Positions 24,375 through 35,674 of a stretch of 64,000 nt of DNA are shown here, one piece after another. The stretch's first letter is position 1; the number at the start of each line of letters is the position of its first letter. The translations under genes and the position numbers were made by a program. The stretch covers positions 17,306 through 81,305 of the forward strand of contig CAKUJH010000015.1 in NCBI GenBank assembly GCA_934661375.1. Reading direction: 5' to 3'. The notes beneath the pieces were generated by a model. The model saw only the letters and a list, made by a program, of their open reading frames with translations, searched no databases and was not told the origin of the DNA. The DNA is from an uncultured Victivallales bacterium. GTDB taxonomy: Bacteria; Verrucomicrobiota; Lentisphaeria; Victivallales; UBA1829.

Positions 24375-24727
24375 TTGCCGTTCTCAAGCTCCCGAATCAG
24401 TGCCAGAACGCGGTCGCCTTCCTCCAGATTGGTGTCCCGGACAAACTGCAGCACCGGGGTGTATTTCAGAATCACATGACGCGACACCTGATGCTGGATT
24501 TCAGGTTTGAGTTTGTAAAGTTTCTTGATGATCGCTTCGCTTTTTGCTTCATCCGCGCCGTAAATGCTCACGTACACCGTGGCATTGCGCAGCGATTCCG
24601 AAGCATGAACCTTGGTAATGGAAATCAGCGTGCCGCCTTCGTTCAGCGCATACTTTTCAATAACGTCGGCAATTTCGCGTTTCAACAGTTCATTGACCCG
24701 TGCAATCCGGTCATTCATCAGAGCCAT
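24371..24727 (-). CDS. rbfA: Ribosome-binding factor A
   Basis: Assists 30S maturation by binding 16S rRNA near helix 1. The 118-residue product has the KH-like pattern: 'DRIARVNELLKREIADVIEKY', 'ITKVHASESLRNATVYVSI', 'LKPEIQHQVSRHVILKYTPVLQFVRD'. It lies 34 nt after infB and overlaps nrnA (ATGA). Confidence 0.92.
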   Translation of the reverse strand: MALMNDRIARVNELLKREIADVIEKYALNEGGTLISITKVHASESLRNATVYVSIYGADEAKSEAIIKKLYKLKPEIQHQVSRHVILKYTPVLQFVRDTNLEEGDRVLALIRELENGK

Positions 24728-24761
24728 AATTCAGCCTCCGTTCCGCCTTGCCGTGAAAAAA

Positions 24762-26768
<2,007 letters not shown>

Positions 26769-26814
26769 TCAAAACCTCTTGACTTTCCTAAAATAATTCG
26801 GGACAAAGCGGAAC

Positions 26815-28086
26815 TCATTCCACCGCCGGTTTGATACCCTGCACGAAGGCTTCCAGAGCAGCGGCAATGGACGCCAGCGAGGCTTCATCCATTCCTTCAA
26901 TCGCGGAAATATCCTTCATGCCGGCGGTTTTCAGACCGTCCATGCTCAAATAACCATTGTTGACCAGCAGAGCCGCTTTGTCCGGCGTGATCGAAAGCAT
27001 CTTCGACAGCTGTCCGACAATTCGCGCCTTCTTTTCTTCAAACGTCTCTTTCTCTTCCGCATCATCCGTAACGAAATTGATGTTCCAGCCGATCAGTTTC
27101 TGCGCCAGACGAAGATTCTGGGCTTTTTTGCCAAACGCCAGACGGGAATTTTCCTGATTGATGTGAATCGTCAGGAAACGCCGGTCTTCGTCCACTTCAA
27201 TGCTTTCCAGTTTCGCCGGATGCAAAGCGTTGGCGGCATAAACCCGGATATCTTCATCATAACGGATGATGTCCACCCGCTCATTGCCGAGTTCACTGGT
27301 GATGTTGCGGACGCGCATACCGCGCATACCGACACATGCACCGACGGGGTCGACACGGGGATCATTGCTGCGCACAGCAATTTTCGTGCGCATACCGGCT
27401 TCTCTGGCAATCCCCGCAATTTCCACCACGCCGTCATGAATTTCAGAAACTTCGCGTTCAAACAGTTTTTTCACAAATCCGGGGTTGGAGCGGGAAAGTT
27501 TCAGACTCGGACCGCTTTCCTTGGTATCGACTTTGAGCAGGAGCGCGTTGATGCGGTCGCCGATCATGTAGACTTCGCCCGGCACTTTGTCTTTCGATTC
27601 GATGATTCCTTCGGATTTCTGGAGGTCCACAATGATCGCGCCGCCGTCCATCCGTTTCACTGTGCCGTTGACGATCTCGCCGACTTTATCGCGGTATTCT
27701 TCGGAAACGATTTCCCGTTCCGCCTGACGAAGCTGCTGGAGAATCGCCTGACGTGCGGTCTGCGCGGCGACCCTGCCGAAATTCCGGGGCGTAACTTCCC
27801 AGTCGACCACATCGCCGAGCTGGGCGTCCGGGTACACGGTGCGCGCCTTTTCAATCGTGATCTGGTCGTTGTTCGGAAAAGTGTCCACCACTTCCAGTTT
27901 CGCCCAGACCCGGATTTCTCCGCTCTTGCGGTCCAGTTTCACATCCAGATGAGAAGCGGGATGAAGGATTTTGCTTTTCCGGGAAGCCGTAAGAATGGAT
28001 TTCTCCACAGCTTCCATCAACTGTTCCTTGCTGATCCCGCGTTCCTGTTCAATATATTCCAAAGTTGCCAGAAGTTCGCTGTTCAT
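26815..28086 (-). CDS. nusA: Transcription termination/antitermination factor NusA
   Basis: Binds RNA polymerase and nascent RNA to control pausing and termination. The 423-residue product has the NusA N-domain, an S1 domain ('GEIVNGTVKRMDGGAIIVDL'), two KH domains ('DPVGACVGMRGMRVRNITSELGNERVDIIRY'), and a C-terminal helix-hairpin-helix repeat ('LLVNNGYLSMDGLKTA'). GGAGG precedes the ATG by 9 nt. It is the first gene of the operon; the usual rimP upstream of nusA is replaced here by a divergent polyprenyl synthase. Confidence 0.97.
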   Translation of the reverse strand: MNSELLATLEYIEQERGISKEQLMEAVEKSILTASRKSKILHPASHLDVKLDRKSGEIRVWAKLEVVDTFPNNDQITIEKARTVYPDAQLGDVVDWEVTPRNFGRVAAQTARQAILQQLRQAEREIVSEEYRDKVGEIVNGTVKRMDGGAIIVDLQKSEGIIESKDKVPGEVYMIGDRINALLLKVDTKESGPSLKLSRSNPGFVKKLFEREVSEIHDGVVEIAGIAREAGMRTKIAVRSNDPRVDPVGACVGMRGMRVRNITSELGNERVDIIRYDEDIRVYAANALHPAKLESIEVDEDRRFLTIHINQENSRLAFGKKAQNLRLAQKLIGWNINFVTDDAEEKETFEEKKARIVGQLSKMLSITPDKAALLVNNGYLSMDGLKTAGMKDISAIEGMDEASLASIAAALEAFVQGIKPAVE

Positions 28087-28346
28087 TCTCTACTGCCTCC
28101 GCGCTTAAATTCATCGTTTTTTTCAGAGCCGTCGAAACCGGGCCGGCACGCCATTCATACCTTTGTACTTTACCGCGTCAACCGGATTCTTCAAGTCCGA
28201 ATCCGGATTTATTCCCAAAAAAAAGACACTATTGTCCCGTTTTTCCGGTTTTCGCGTTTCATCTTCTTGAAAAAAGGCTTGCACCGGAGTACATTACAGA
28301 TATTTCATTCGTTTTGCAATTTCAACTGAAAAAACGGGTCCAGATC

Positions 28347-29426
28347 ATGAAATCATCTCTCCAGAATGCTTTGCAGCAGGTGTCTGCGGCTGTCAACCGT
28401 CTCATCGCGGAGGATTCTTTCCCGTCCGCAGTTTTTCCGCAATGCCTTCAGGACGCTGTCCGCTCCTATCCGGTCCGGGGCGGCAAACGGCTCCGCCCGG
28501 CTCTCCTGCTCTGGGCTTGCGAAGCCCTCGGCGGCAAACCGGAAGAAGCCCTTTGCGCCGCGGCAGCCGTCGAAGTCTATCACTCATGGACTCTGGTTCA
28601 CGATGACATCATTGACGAAGATGATTTCCGCCGCGGACAGCCGTCCACCCATGCGGAACTGGCGGATTTTGCCCGCAGTCATTACCGCCGTTCTGAAAAT
28701 CTCTGCCGGAAGTTCGGCAGAGATTTCGCCATTCTTGCCGGCGACATTCAGCAGTCATGGGCGGTGGACCTGATGATGCGGACCGCGGACCGGGGATGTC
28801 CGGCGCAGCTGGTCATGCAGCTGACCCGCGCCCTGCTGCAAACCGTCAGCCGCGGTCTGATTTCCGGTGAAGCGCTGGATGTGGAAGTGCCGATGCGCGA
28901 ATGGGATGCCGTTTCCCGGCAGGATATTCTCCGGGTCATTGACGGCAAGACGGTATGTCTGCTCAAATTCAGTGTGCAGGCTGGCGGCGCCATTGCGCTG
29001 CGGGATGCGGACATGAACCGTCCCGAACTTCAGGTGCTGGGCAGTTACGCGGAAGGACTCGGCATTGCCTTCCAGCTGCGGGATGATTACCTCGGCGTCT
29101 TCGGCAATGCTGAAACATTCGGCAAACCGCTCTGTTCCGATTTTCAGGAAGGCAAACCCACTTTGCTGTTCCGGGAAGCCATGTCCAGGCTTTCTGAAGC
29201 TGGACGCCGCGAACTGCTGAGTCTGACCGCGCTGCCGGAATACCCGATGGAAACCGTGGAAAAAATCCGGCGTCTGCTCCGGGAATCCGGCGCCGCAGAG
29301 CAATTGCTCGGACACATCGAATGCTACACGGAACTGGCTCTCAAAAGTCTGGAACATCTCCCCGACAGCAGCGGCAGACAGCTGCTCTCCGATCTTGCAG
29401 ACTATCTGCTGAAGCGGAATGTCTGA
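28347..29426 (+). CDS. Polyprenyl (geranylgeranyl/farnesyl) diphosphate synthase
   Basis: Chain-elongating prenyl transferase of isoprenoid synthesis. The 359-residue product has the substrate-binding 'GGKRLRPALLLWA', the first Asp-rich motif 'LVHDDIIDEDDFRRG' (about residues 83-97) and the second 'FQLRDDYLGVFGN' near 245. Bulky residues around the first motif do not let me fix the chain length. The start at 28347 is used because the homologous region begins there; the frame extends upstream without family similarity. Divergent from nusA. Confidence 0.88.
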   Translation: MKSSLQNALQQVSAAVNRLIAEDSFPSAVFPQCLQDAVRSYPVRGGKRLRPALLLWACEALGGKPEEALCAAAAVEVYHSWTLVHDDIIDEDDFRRGQPSTHAELADFARSHYRRSENLCRKFGRDFAILAGDIQQSWAVDLMMRTADRGCPAQLVMQLTRALLQTVSRGLISGEALDVEVPMREWDAVSRQDILRVIDGKTVCLLKFSVQAGGAIALRDADMNRPELQVLGSYAEGLGIAFQLRDDYLGVFGNAETFGKPLCSDFQEGKPTLLFREAMSRLSEAGRRELLSLTALPEYPMETVEKIRRLLRESGAAEQLLGHIECYTELALKSLEHLPDSSGRQLLSDLADYLLKRNV

Positions 29427-29457
29427 AACAAAATACCGGTTTTTTGAGAGAAAATCA

Positions 29458-29486
29458 TTGACATTCGTTCAATACGGGTGTATTTT
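29458..29486 (+). promoter_or_regulatory. Probable promoter of the esterase pair
   Basis: TTGACA (29458-29463) and TATTTT (29481-29486) are spaced 17 bp, about 45 bp before the ATG at 29533. Confidence 0.5.
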
Positions 29487-29532
29487 CCATATATCTGACG
29501 ATTGCAAACCGACAGAAAGGAACAAATAAAAA

Positions 29533-31437
29533 ATGCAGATTACTTTCGGCAATTCCGTACAAGATTTCTATCTGGAACAGTTCCGCCGCAATCAGGCGGA
29601 GCGCAAAGCCCGGCTGGCGGCACTGAAAACCAGAGAGGATGCGGAAAAATTCGTGGCGGACATCCGTAAGAAAGTCCGTTCCTGTTTTCATTTTCCCGCA
29701 GAAAAATGTCCCCTGAACGCAAAAATCACCGGAACTGTGGATTATCCGGAATACACGCTGGAAAAAGTGCTGTTCCACAGCCGGGAGAATTATCCGGTTT
29801 CCGCTAATCTCTATCTGCCGAAAAACCGGACCGGGAAAGTTCCCGCCGTGCTGTTCCTCTGCGGGCATTCCGCCGAAGGGAAAGCGTATGCCGGTTATCA
29901 GAAGGCGCAGCGCGGACTGGCACAGCGCGGATTTGCGGTTCTCTCTGTTGACCCCGTAGGTCAGGGAGAACGGCATCAGTTCCTGGATGTCAAGGATTTT
30001 CCGCAGGGCAACCCGTGCCGGGAACACAATATACTGGGCAAACAGATGCTCCTGAACGGAGACTGGTTCGGCGAATGGCGGACCTATGACGCGGTCCGCG
30101 GTCTGGATTACCTGCTGAGCCGTCCGGAAATCGACCCCGCCCGCATCGGTGTCCACGGAAGCTCCGGCGGCGGCACGCTCACCAGCTGGGCGTCTGCAGT
30201 GGATGACCGCTTCTTCGCGGCAGCCCCCAGCTGTTTTGTCACCACCTGGGTCTGCGATATTGAAAATGAATTGCCTTCCGATATTGAACAGTGTCCGCCG
30301 GATGCGGCAAAATACGGTCTGGAAATTGTCGATTTTCTGATTGCTTCCGCTCCGCGTCCGTATCTGCTGCTCGGACAGGCAAACGATTTCTTCGATCCGC
30401 GCGGACTGAAAGAAATCGAACAGGAAATGCGTCATCTTTACAGACTGCTCGGCTGCGAGGACCGGATCAGTATGAACATCGGCGGCGAAGGACACAGTCT
30501 TTCCCAGCCGCAGCGGGAAGCAGCCTTTGAATTCTTCTGCAAGCTGGCGGGGCTCGCCAATCCGGACAAAGCCGAAGGCGATATCCAAATCGGCACGGAT
30601 GAAGAAATTCATGCCGCTCCCGGCGGAGAAGTCGTCAACATCCCCGGCGAGAAAAAACTGCATGACCTCATCCTGGAAAAATCCGCGGCTCTCAAAGCTG
30701 CGCGCAAAACCTGCTCCCTGCCGGAAATGCGCCGGATTCTGATTGAAAAACTCGGCATGGACACCCCGTTCGTACCGCATGTCCGGGTGTTGCGTCCGCA
30801 ATGGGTTCCGCTTTCGGATTCCGAAAACATCTTCTTCTCGCGGTTCGGACTGGAAACCGAACCGGGCAGAGTCATGGCTTTGCTGCACCGTTCCGACAGA
30901 GACGCTTTTTTCCATATTCATGACGATGCCAGGATCCTGCTCTACATTCCGCATCTGGATTCCATTTCGGAACTGGGAACCCGCTTGGAAACGGATTCCG
31001 TTCTGTACAGTCTGGATATGCGCGGAATCGGAGAATGCACGCCGACCACCTGCAACATGCCGCCGGCTGCGGGTTTCTTCGATCACTACGGATATGATTT
31101 CCATTACACCGCTCTCGCCAACATGTTCGGAAAAACATATCTCGGCGGCAAAGTCAAAGATATTCTCTGCGCCGTGGAAATGCTGTCGGAACACTGCCCG
31201 CACATCGAGCTGGAAGGACACGGTCAAGGCGCCATTCCCGCGCTGATCGCGGCGGTGCTGTCCGACAAAATCAAAGCAGTCCGGCTGACAGACGCTCCGG
31301 AGTCCTGGGAATCCATGCAGACTCCGCGGCTTCCCGATGCGGAAAAGTCCGCCATGTCCGTCATGATCCCCGGCATCCTCGAATTTTTCGATCTGCCGGA
31401 TCTCCGCAAAGCAGTCGCGGATAAAATCAGACTTTGA
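29533..31437 (+). CDS. Cytoplasmic double alpha/beta-hydrolase (acetyl-xylan-esterase/dienelactone-hydrolase type)
   Basis: 634 residues, no signal peptide. The first hydrolase domain (about 60-330) has the nucleophile elbow 'IGVHGSSGGGTLTSW' with Ser, an acid in 'GQANDFFDPRG' and His in 'GGEGHSLS', so it should be active on acyl-sugar or related esters. The second half repeats the fold, but its elbow reads 'ELEGHGQGAIPAL', with Gln where Ser is expected, suggesting an inactive structural or regulatory copy. It has an AAAGGA site. A lipoprotein esterase follows after 28 nt, likely in the same transcript; together they could deacetylate glycans outside and finish inside. Confidence 0.75.
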   Translation: MQITFGNSVQDFYLEQFRRNQAERKARLAALKTREDAEKFVADIRKKVRSCFHFPAEKCPLNAKITGTVDYPEYTLEKVLFHSRENYPVSANLYLPKNRTGKVPAVLFLCGHSAEGKAYAGYQKAQRGLAQRGFAVLSVDPVGQGERHQFLDVKDFPQGNPCREHNILGKQMLLNGDWFGEWRTYDAVRGLDYLLSRPEIDPARIGVHGSSGGGTLTSWASAVDDRFFAAAPSCFVTTWVCDIENELPSDIEQCPPDAAKYGLEIVDFLIASAPRPYLLLGQANDFFDPRGLKEIEQEMRHLYRLLGCEDRISMNIGGEGHSLSQPQREAAFEFFCKLAGLANPDKAEGDIQIGTDEEIHAAPGGEVVNIPGEKKLHDLILEKSAALKAARKTCSLPEMRRILIEKLGMDTPFVPHVRVLRPQWVPLSDSENIFFSRFGLETEPGRVMALLHRSDRDAFFHIHDDARILLYIPHLDSISELGTRLETDSVLYSLDMRGIGECTPTTCNMPPAAGFFDHYGYDFHYTALANMFGKTYLGGKVKDILCAVEMLSEHCPHIELEGHGQGAIPALIAAVLSDKIKAVRLTDAPESWESMQTPRLPDAEKSAMSVMIPGILEFFDLPDLRKAVADKIRL

Positions 31438-31465
31438 ATTTCAATACCCCATACAGGAGGCATCA

Positions 31466-32869
31466 ATGAAATTTACCTTGCTGAAAAGCACGGCGGCGGC
31501 AGTTCTGCTCAGTTCGCTCTGCGCGTGCGGCACTCTGCCGGAAACCAAAACCGAAGCGAAACCGGTTCAGAAAACCGCCGCTCCGAAAAAAGCCGCAAAA
31601 CGTCATGCGGTCAAACCCTATGAGCTCAAACTGACTCTGAACAAAAAAAACGGCATCTACAAAAAAGGCGACACGGTCGTTTTCACCATTACCGCCATGA
31701 AAGACGGCAAACCCGCGGACGGGCTGAAGATGGGGTATTACCTCTATCCGCAGAATGGACAGAAGGAAATCTTCATGTTTACCGCCAATGGTGCACCGCA
31801 CCAGTTCAAAACAGTTCTCAATTCCGGCTATCTCCGGATTGAAGCGGCTGTTCTGGATGAAAGCGGAAAAATTCTTCAGTATGACCAGAAAGACAAAAAA
31901 ATCAGTGTAGCCGCGGCGATCGGGGCAATTGCCGATCCGTACGAGATCCGCACCGGCGTGGAAGAACCGGCTGATTTCCAGAAATTCTGGGATGACGCCA
32001 AAGCGGAACTGGCAAAAGTTCCCCTCAAAGCAAAACGGGAAGCGGTTTCCCTTTCGCCCAAGGCAAAAGATAAATTCAATGCCTGGGACGTCAAGGTTGA
32101 CTGCGTCGGAGACGTTCCGGTTTCCGGTTATCTGACCATGCCCGTCAACGCCGCGAAGAAAAGCCTTCCCGCAGTGGTTTCCTTCCACGGTGCAGGTGTC
32201 TATTCCGCCAACAAACCTCTGCGCGAAAACGCCATCAGCTTTGACGTGAATGCGCACGGCATCATCAATGGACAGAAAAAGGATTTCTACCAGAATCTCG
32301 CCCGGACCAAACTGGCGCAGTATTGGTATCTCCATGCCGACAACCGGGACAAATTCTATTTCCGGAATATGTTCCTCCGGGTTCAGCGTGCGCTGGACTA
32401 TGTGAAGTCCCTGCCGGAATGGGACGGCAAAACACTGGTGGTCTGGGGCAGCAGCCAAGGCGGTGCGCAGTCGCTGATTGCCGGCGGACTGGACCCGCAG
32501 GTAACTTTGCTGTATGCGGCAGTTCCCGCGATGTGCGACCATGGCGGATGTCTTGCCGGACGTGAATCCGGCTGGCCGCGGCTGATTAAAATGAACGACG
32601 GCAAACCGGTTGATCCTGCCATTGCCAGTGCCTCCCGTTATTTCGATGCGGCGTATTTCGCCAAACGCATCAAGGCGGAATGCTACCTGACTGTCGGACT
32701 GATCGACAATGTCTGCGTGCCGTCTTCCGTTTTTGCCGCATACAACAACATTCCCGGCAAAAAGCACATTACCGTGCATCCGAACAAAGGACATTCCGGT
32801 GAAGCATCATCCAGAGCCTTCAACAAGCGTCTGAAACAGGTTCTCACTCCGGAAAAATCCGGGAAATAA
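31466..32869 (+). CDS. Lipoprotein acetyl-xylan-esterase-like hydrolase
   Basis: A 467-residue exported protein. The N-terminal signal 'LLKSTAAAVLLSSLCAC' suggests a lipoprotein (lipobox LCAC). A Lys-rich linker and a beta-sandwich domain (about 50-155) precede the AXE1-type hydrolase domain, with nucleophile 'VVWGSSQGGAQSL' (about residues 325-337), acid in 'TVGLIDNVCVPSS' and His in 'HPNKGHSGEA'. Family members remove acetyl groups from xylan or other sugars at the cell surface. GGAGG lies 7 nt before the ATG, and a strong terminator follows. Confidence 0.85.
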   Translation: MKFTLLKSTAAAVLLSSLCACGTLPETKTEAKPVQKTAAPKKAAKRHAVKPYELKLTLNKKNGIYKKGDTVVFTITAMKDGKPADGLKMGYYLYPQNGQKEIFMFTANGAPHQFKTVLNSGYLRIEAAVLDESGKILQYDQKDKKISVAAAIGAIADPYEIRTGVEEPADFQKFWDDAKAELAKVPLKAKREAVSLSPKAKDKFNAWDVKVDCVGDVPVSGYLTMPVNAAKKSLPAVVSFHGAGVYSANKPLRENAISFDVNAHGIINGQKKDFYQNLARTKLAQYWYLHADNRDKFYFRNMFLRVQRALDYVKSLPEWDGKTLVVWGSSQGGAQSLIAGGLDPQVTLLYAAVPAMCDHGGCLAGRESGWPRLIKMNDGKPVDPAIASASRYFDAAYFAKRIKAECYLTVGLIDNVCVPSSVFAAYNNIPGKKHITVHPNKGHSGEASSRAFNKRLKQVLTPEKSGK

Positions 32870-32886
32870 AAAGTTTCCGGTTACAG

Positions 32887-32932
32887 AAAAATCCCCGGCG
32901 GCTGTCATGAAAAACAGCTCCGGGGATTTTTT
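32887..32932. terminator. Bidirectional terminator between esterase and glnS
   Basis: A long stem built on AATCCCCGG and CCGGGGATT with further pairing (GCTGT/ACAGC) is flanked by A-rich and T-rich runs. It serves the two convergent genes. Confidence 0.85.
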
Positions 32933-32950
32933 CTGTCACTGAAGAAACGG

Positions 32951-34645
32951 TCAGTTCTTCTTTTCAATTTTCGCCCAGGAATCTTTGAGCTGGACCGTGC
33001 GGTTGAACACCGGCTTGCCCGGCTGACTGTGTTTGCTGTCCACACAGAAATAACCGAGACGTTCAAACTGGAAACGGGTTCCCGGAGCGGCATTGCGCAG
33101 AGAAGGTTCCAGCTTGGCGGCGGAAATCACCTTGACGGAATCCGGATTCAGATATGTTTTGTAATCCACTCCTTCCGGAATGTCGCCGACGTTCTCAATC
33201 GTGAACAGCCGGTCATACAGACGCACTTCCGCGTCCATGGCATGTTCGGCGGAAACCCAGTGAATCGTTCCTTTGACCTTGCGGCCGTCCGGCGCATTGC
33301 CGCCGTGCGTGGCAGGATCATATGTGCAGTGAATCACTGTTACCTTGCCGTCCGCATCTTTTTCACAGGAAACGCATTTCACGAAATAAGCGTAGCGCAG
33401 ACGCACTTCCGCGCCCGGAGTCAGACGGTAGAACTTTTTGGGGGCTTCTTCGCGGAAATCATCGCGCTCAATATAAAGTTCGCGCGTGAACGGAACTTTG
33501 CGGGTTCCGGCGGACGGGTCTTCCGGGTTGTTGACCGCATCCATTTCCTCGGTCTGACCTTCCGGATAGTTGTCAATGACCACTTTGACCGGGTCCAGAA
33601 CAGCCATCACCCGCGAGGCGGTGCGGTTCAGGTTTTCGCGGATAAAATATTCCAGCAGGGAGAGATCGGACAGACTGTTGTATTTGGTGATGCCGATTTC
33701 TTCGCAGAAGGCGCGGATTGCTTCCGGCGGAACTCCGCGGCGGCGGAATCCGCACAGTGTCGGCATACGCGGATCGTCCCAGCCGTCCACATAATTTTCC
33801 TTGACCAGCTGCAGCAGTTTGCGTTTGCTCATGACCGTATAGGTCAGGTTCAGACGGGCAAATTCAATCTGACGCGGACGCGGCGGAGCGGACACGTTTT
33901 CCAGCAGCCAGTCGTAGAACGGACGGTGAATTTCAAATTCCAGCGTGCAGATGGAATGAGTGATTCCTTCAATCAGGTCTTCCAGCGGATGCGCGAAATC
34001 GTACATGGGATAAATGCACCATTTGTCGCCGGTACGGTGATGATGCGCATGGCGGATACGGTAAATCACCGGATCGCGCATATGAATGTTGGGCGACGCC
34101 ATGTCGATTTTGGCGCGCAGAACTTTTGCGCCGTCCTCAAATTCGCCGTTCCGCATACGGGCGAACAGATCCAGGTTTTCCTCCACGGAACGGCTGCGGT
34201 ACGGACTTTCCTTGCCGGGTTCCGTCAAAGTTCCGCGCAGTTCACGGATCTCTTCTTCGTTGAGATCGCAGACATACGCCTTGCCTTTTTTAATCAGTAC
34301 CACGGCGTATTCGTAGAATTTTTCGAAATAATCGGAAGCGTAGAACAGGTTTTTTCCCCAGTCCGCACCCAGCCAGCGGACATCTTCCTGAATGGATTCC
34401 ACGTATTCCGTGTCTTCCTTCGTCGGGTTGGTGTCGTCAAAACGCAAATGGAATTCGCCATTGTATTTTTTGGCTGTGCCGTAGTCGATGCTGATCGCCT
34501 TGGCATGGCCGATATGCAGATAGCCGTTGGGTTCGGGCGGGAAACGCGTTACAACTTTGGTAACCGTTCCGGCTTTGATTTCGGCGTCAATCTGCTCATG
34601 AATGAAATTGACTTTCACCGTGGGTTCGGATGTGCTTTCAGACAT
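32951..34645 (-). CDS. glnS: Glutaminyl-tRNA synthetase
   Basis: Charges tRNA-Gln. Class I signatures: 'RFPPEPNGYLHIGHAKA' (HIGH) and 'TYTVMSKRKLLQL' (KMSKS-like), plus 'DDPRMPTLCGFRRRG', typical of the GlnRS type. The 564-residue length is usual. The presence of a dedicated GlnRS implies that the Gln-tRNA amidotransferase route is not essential for this tRNA. Confidence 0.97.
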   Translation of the reverse strand: MSESTSEPTVKVNFIHEQIDAEIKAGTVTKVVTRFPPEPNGYLHIGHAKAISIDYGTAKKYNGEFHLRFDDTNPTKEDTEYVESIQEDVRWLGADWGKNLFYASDYFEKFYEYAVVLIKKGKAYVCDLNEEEIRELRGTLTEPGKESPYRSRSVEENLDLFARMRNGEFEDGAKVLRAKIDMASPNIHMRDPVIYRIRHAHHHRTGDKWCIYPMYDFAHPLEDLIEGITHSICTLEFEIHRPFYDWLLENVSAPPRPRQIEFARLNLTYTVMSKRKLLQLVKENYVDGWDDPRMPTLCGFRRRGVPPEAIRAFCEEIGITKYNSLSDLSLLEYFIRENLNRTASRVMAVLDPVKVVIDNYPEGQTEEMDAVNNPEDPSAGTRKVPFTRELYIERDDFREEAPKKFYRLTPGAEVRLRYAYFVKCVSCEKDADGKVTVIHCTYDPATHGGNAPDGRKVKGTIHWVSAEHAMDAEVRLYDRLFTIENVGDIPEGVDYKTYLNPDSVKVISAAKLEPSLRNAAPGTRFQFERLGYFCVDSKHSQPGKPVFNRTVQLKDSWAKIEKKN

Positions 34646-34675
34646 ATCAATCTCCTGTATTGGTAAATGTTTCTG

Positions 34676-35674
34676 TTATCGTCCGGAAATCTTCTCCAGT
34701 TTGACACTGACGCTGGCAGGCGTGATCCGGTAATTCTGTATTACGCTGTTTTCAAAAGCGCAGCGGACATCAATGCGGTAGAGTCCGGGTTTGTCAAAAC
34801 GGGAAATATCCACATAGGGAATCATCTCGTCCTTGCGCAGATAATCCATGTAATTCGGTGCGCCGGAAACAGTTACATCCACAGTGGGGGATGAAACGAT
34901 TTCGCAGGACATCATGTTTGCTTTCGCCGCGGGGGCGACCAGCAGCCGGACCGGCAGAGCATTGAAGGTGCGCGTTCTGGATGCGGGACGGATGTCCACC
35001 TGCACCAGCACCTTGGACTGTGTAAACCGAAACTTCGGGTAGGTGCTGCGGTCCAGTTCCTGATCACAGTCAAAGCTGTGGTTGATGTCGCTGAGCGAAA
35101 TCGGCACCGTGCGGATATGTTTCAGACTGTCCAGCTGGGATGCCGGCGCAAAGACCCGGACTTTTGCCGGCGTTACCGTGACCTTCCCCAGCGTATAATC
35201 CGACGGCAGTTTGTCCTTGTCCGAAAACGCGGCTTCCACATCCACTTCCCGCGGAACCAGCTTGTCCATGGAAAAAGTAATCGTCTTCGGTTTCACCGAT
35301 ACCGCCTGTATGCCGAACGGGGTTTTGATGTCGGACGGTTTCAATTCCAGCTGATAACTGTTGACGCCGGTGCGGACCGCCTCGCGGGGATTGACGAACG
35401 CCACGACAGACGAAGCCATTTTCTCAATCAGCGTCTGATTTCCCTGAAGTCCGACAGTTACCACCGGTCTGTCATTCAGCAGAATTTCATCTTCCGCAAC
35501 CTGAATCTCCACCGGGATCTGTTTTTCAACCGGTTTGGTCTGCGCCGACCAGGCATAAATATAGAACAGCATAGCAGTTACCAGACCGGCAGTGAAACAG
35601 CGTTTGTAGTCATTGAAAAAAACAATGATGCGCTTCAGCCAGTGACGGGGAGATGTTCCGGGAAGTTCAGACAT
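34676..35674 (-). CDS. YbbR-domain protein (CdaR-like)
   Basis: 332 residues: a cytoplasmic tail, one transmembrane helix ('CFTAGLVTAMLFYIYAWSA') and two or three extracytoplasmic YbbR repeats ('VEKQIPVEIQVAEDEILLNDRPVVTVGLQGN'; 'PREVDVEAAFSDKDKLPSDYTLGKVTVTPAKVRVFAP'). CdaR proteins regulate the membrane diadenylate cyclase CdaA. AAGGAGG before the ATG at 35674 decides against the longer start at 35704. It overlaps the 3' end of cdaA by 8 nt, which supports the pairing. The usual third partner glmM is absent. Confidence 0.85.
   Translation of the reverse strand: MSELPGTSPRHWLKRIIVFFNDYKRCFTAGLVTAMLFYIYAWSAQTKPVEKQIPVEIQVAEDEILLNDRPVVTVGLQGNQTLIEKMASSVVAFVNPREAVRTGVNSYQLELKPSDIKTPFGIQAVSVKPKTITFSMDKLVPREVDVEAAFSDKDKLPSDYTLGKVTVTPAKVRVFAPASQLDSLKHIRTVPISLSDINHSFDCDQELDRSTYPKFRFTQSKVLVQVDIRPASRTRTFNALPVRLLVAPAAKANMMSCEIVSSPTVDVTVSGAPNYMDYLRKDEMIPYVDISRFDKPGLYRIDVRCAFENSVIQNYRITPASVSVKLEKISGR

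Noticed and set aside
31466..32869. Reading the lipoprotein esterase as a cytoplasmic dienelactone hydrolase
   Set aside because: The N-terminus is a clear signal sequence with a lipobox-like LCAC, so export is more likely.
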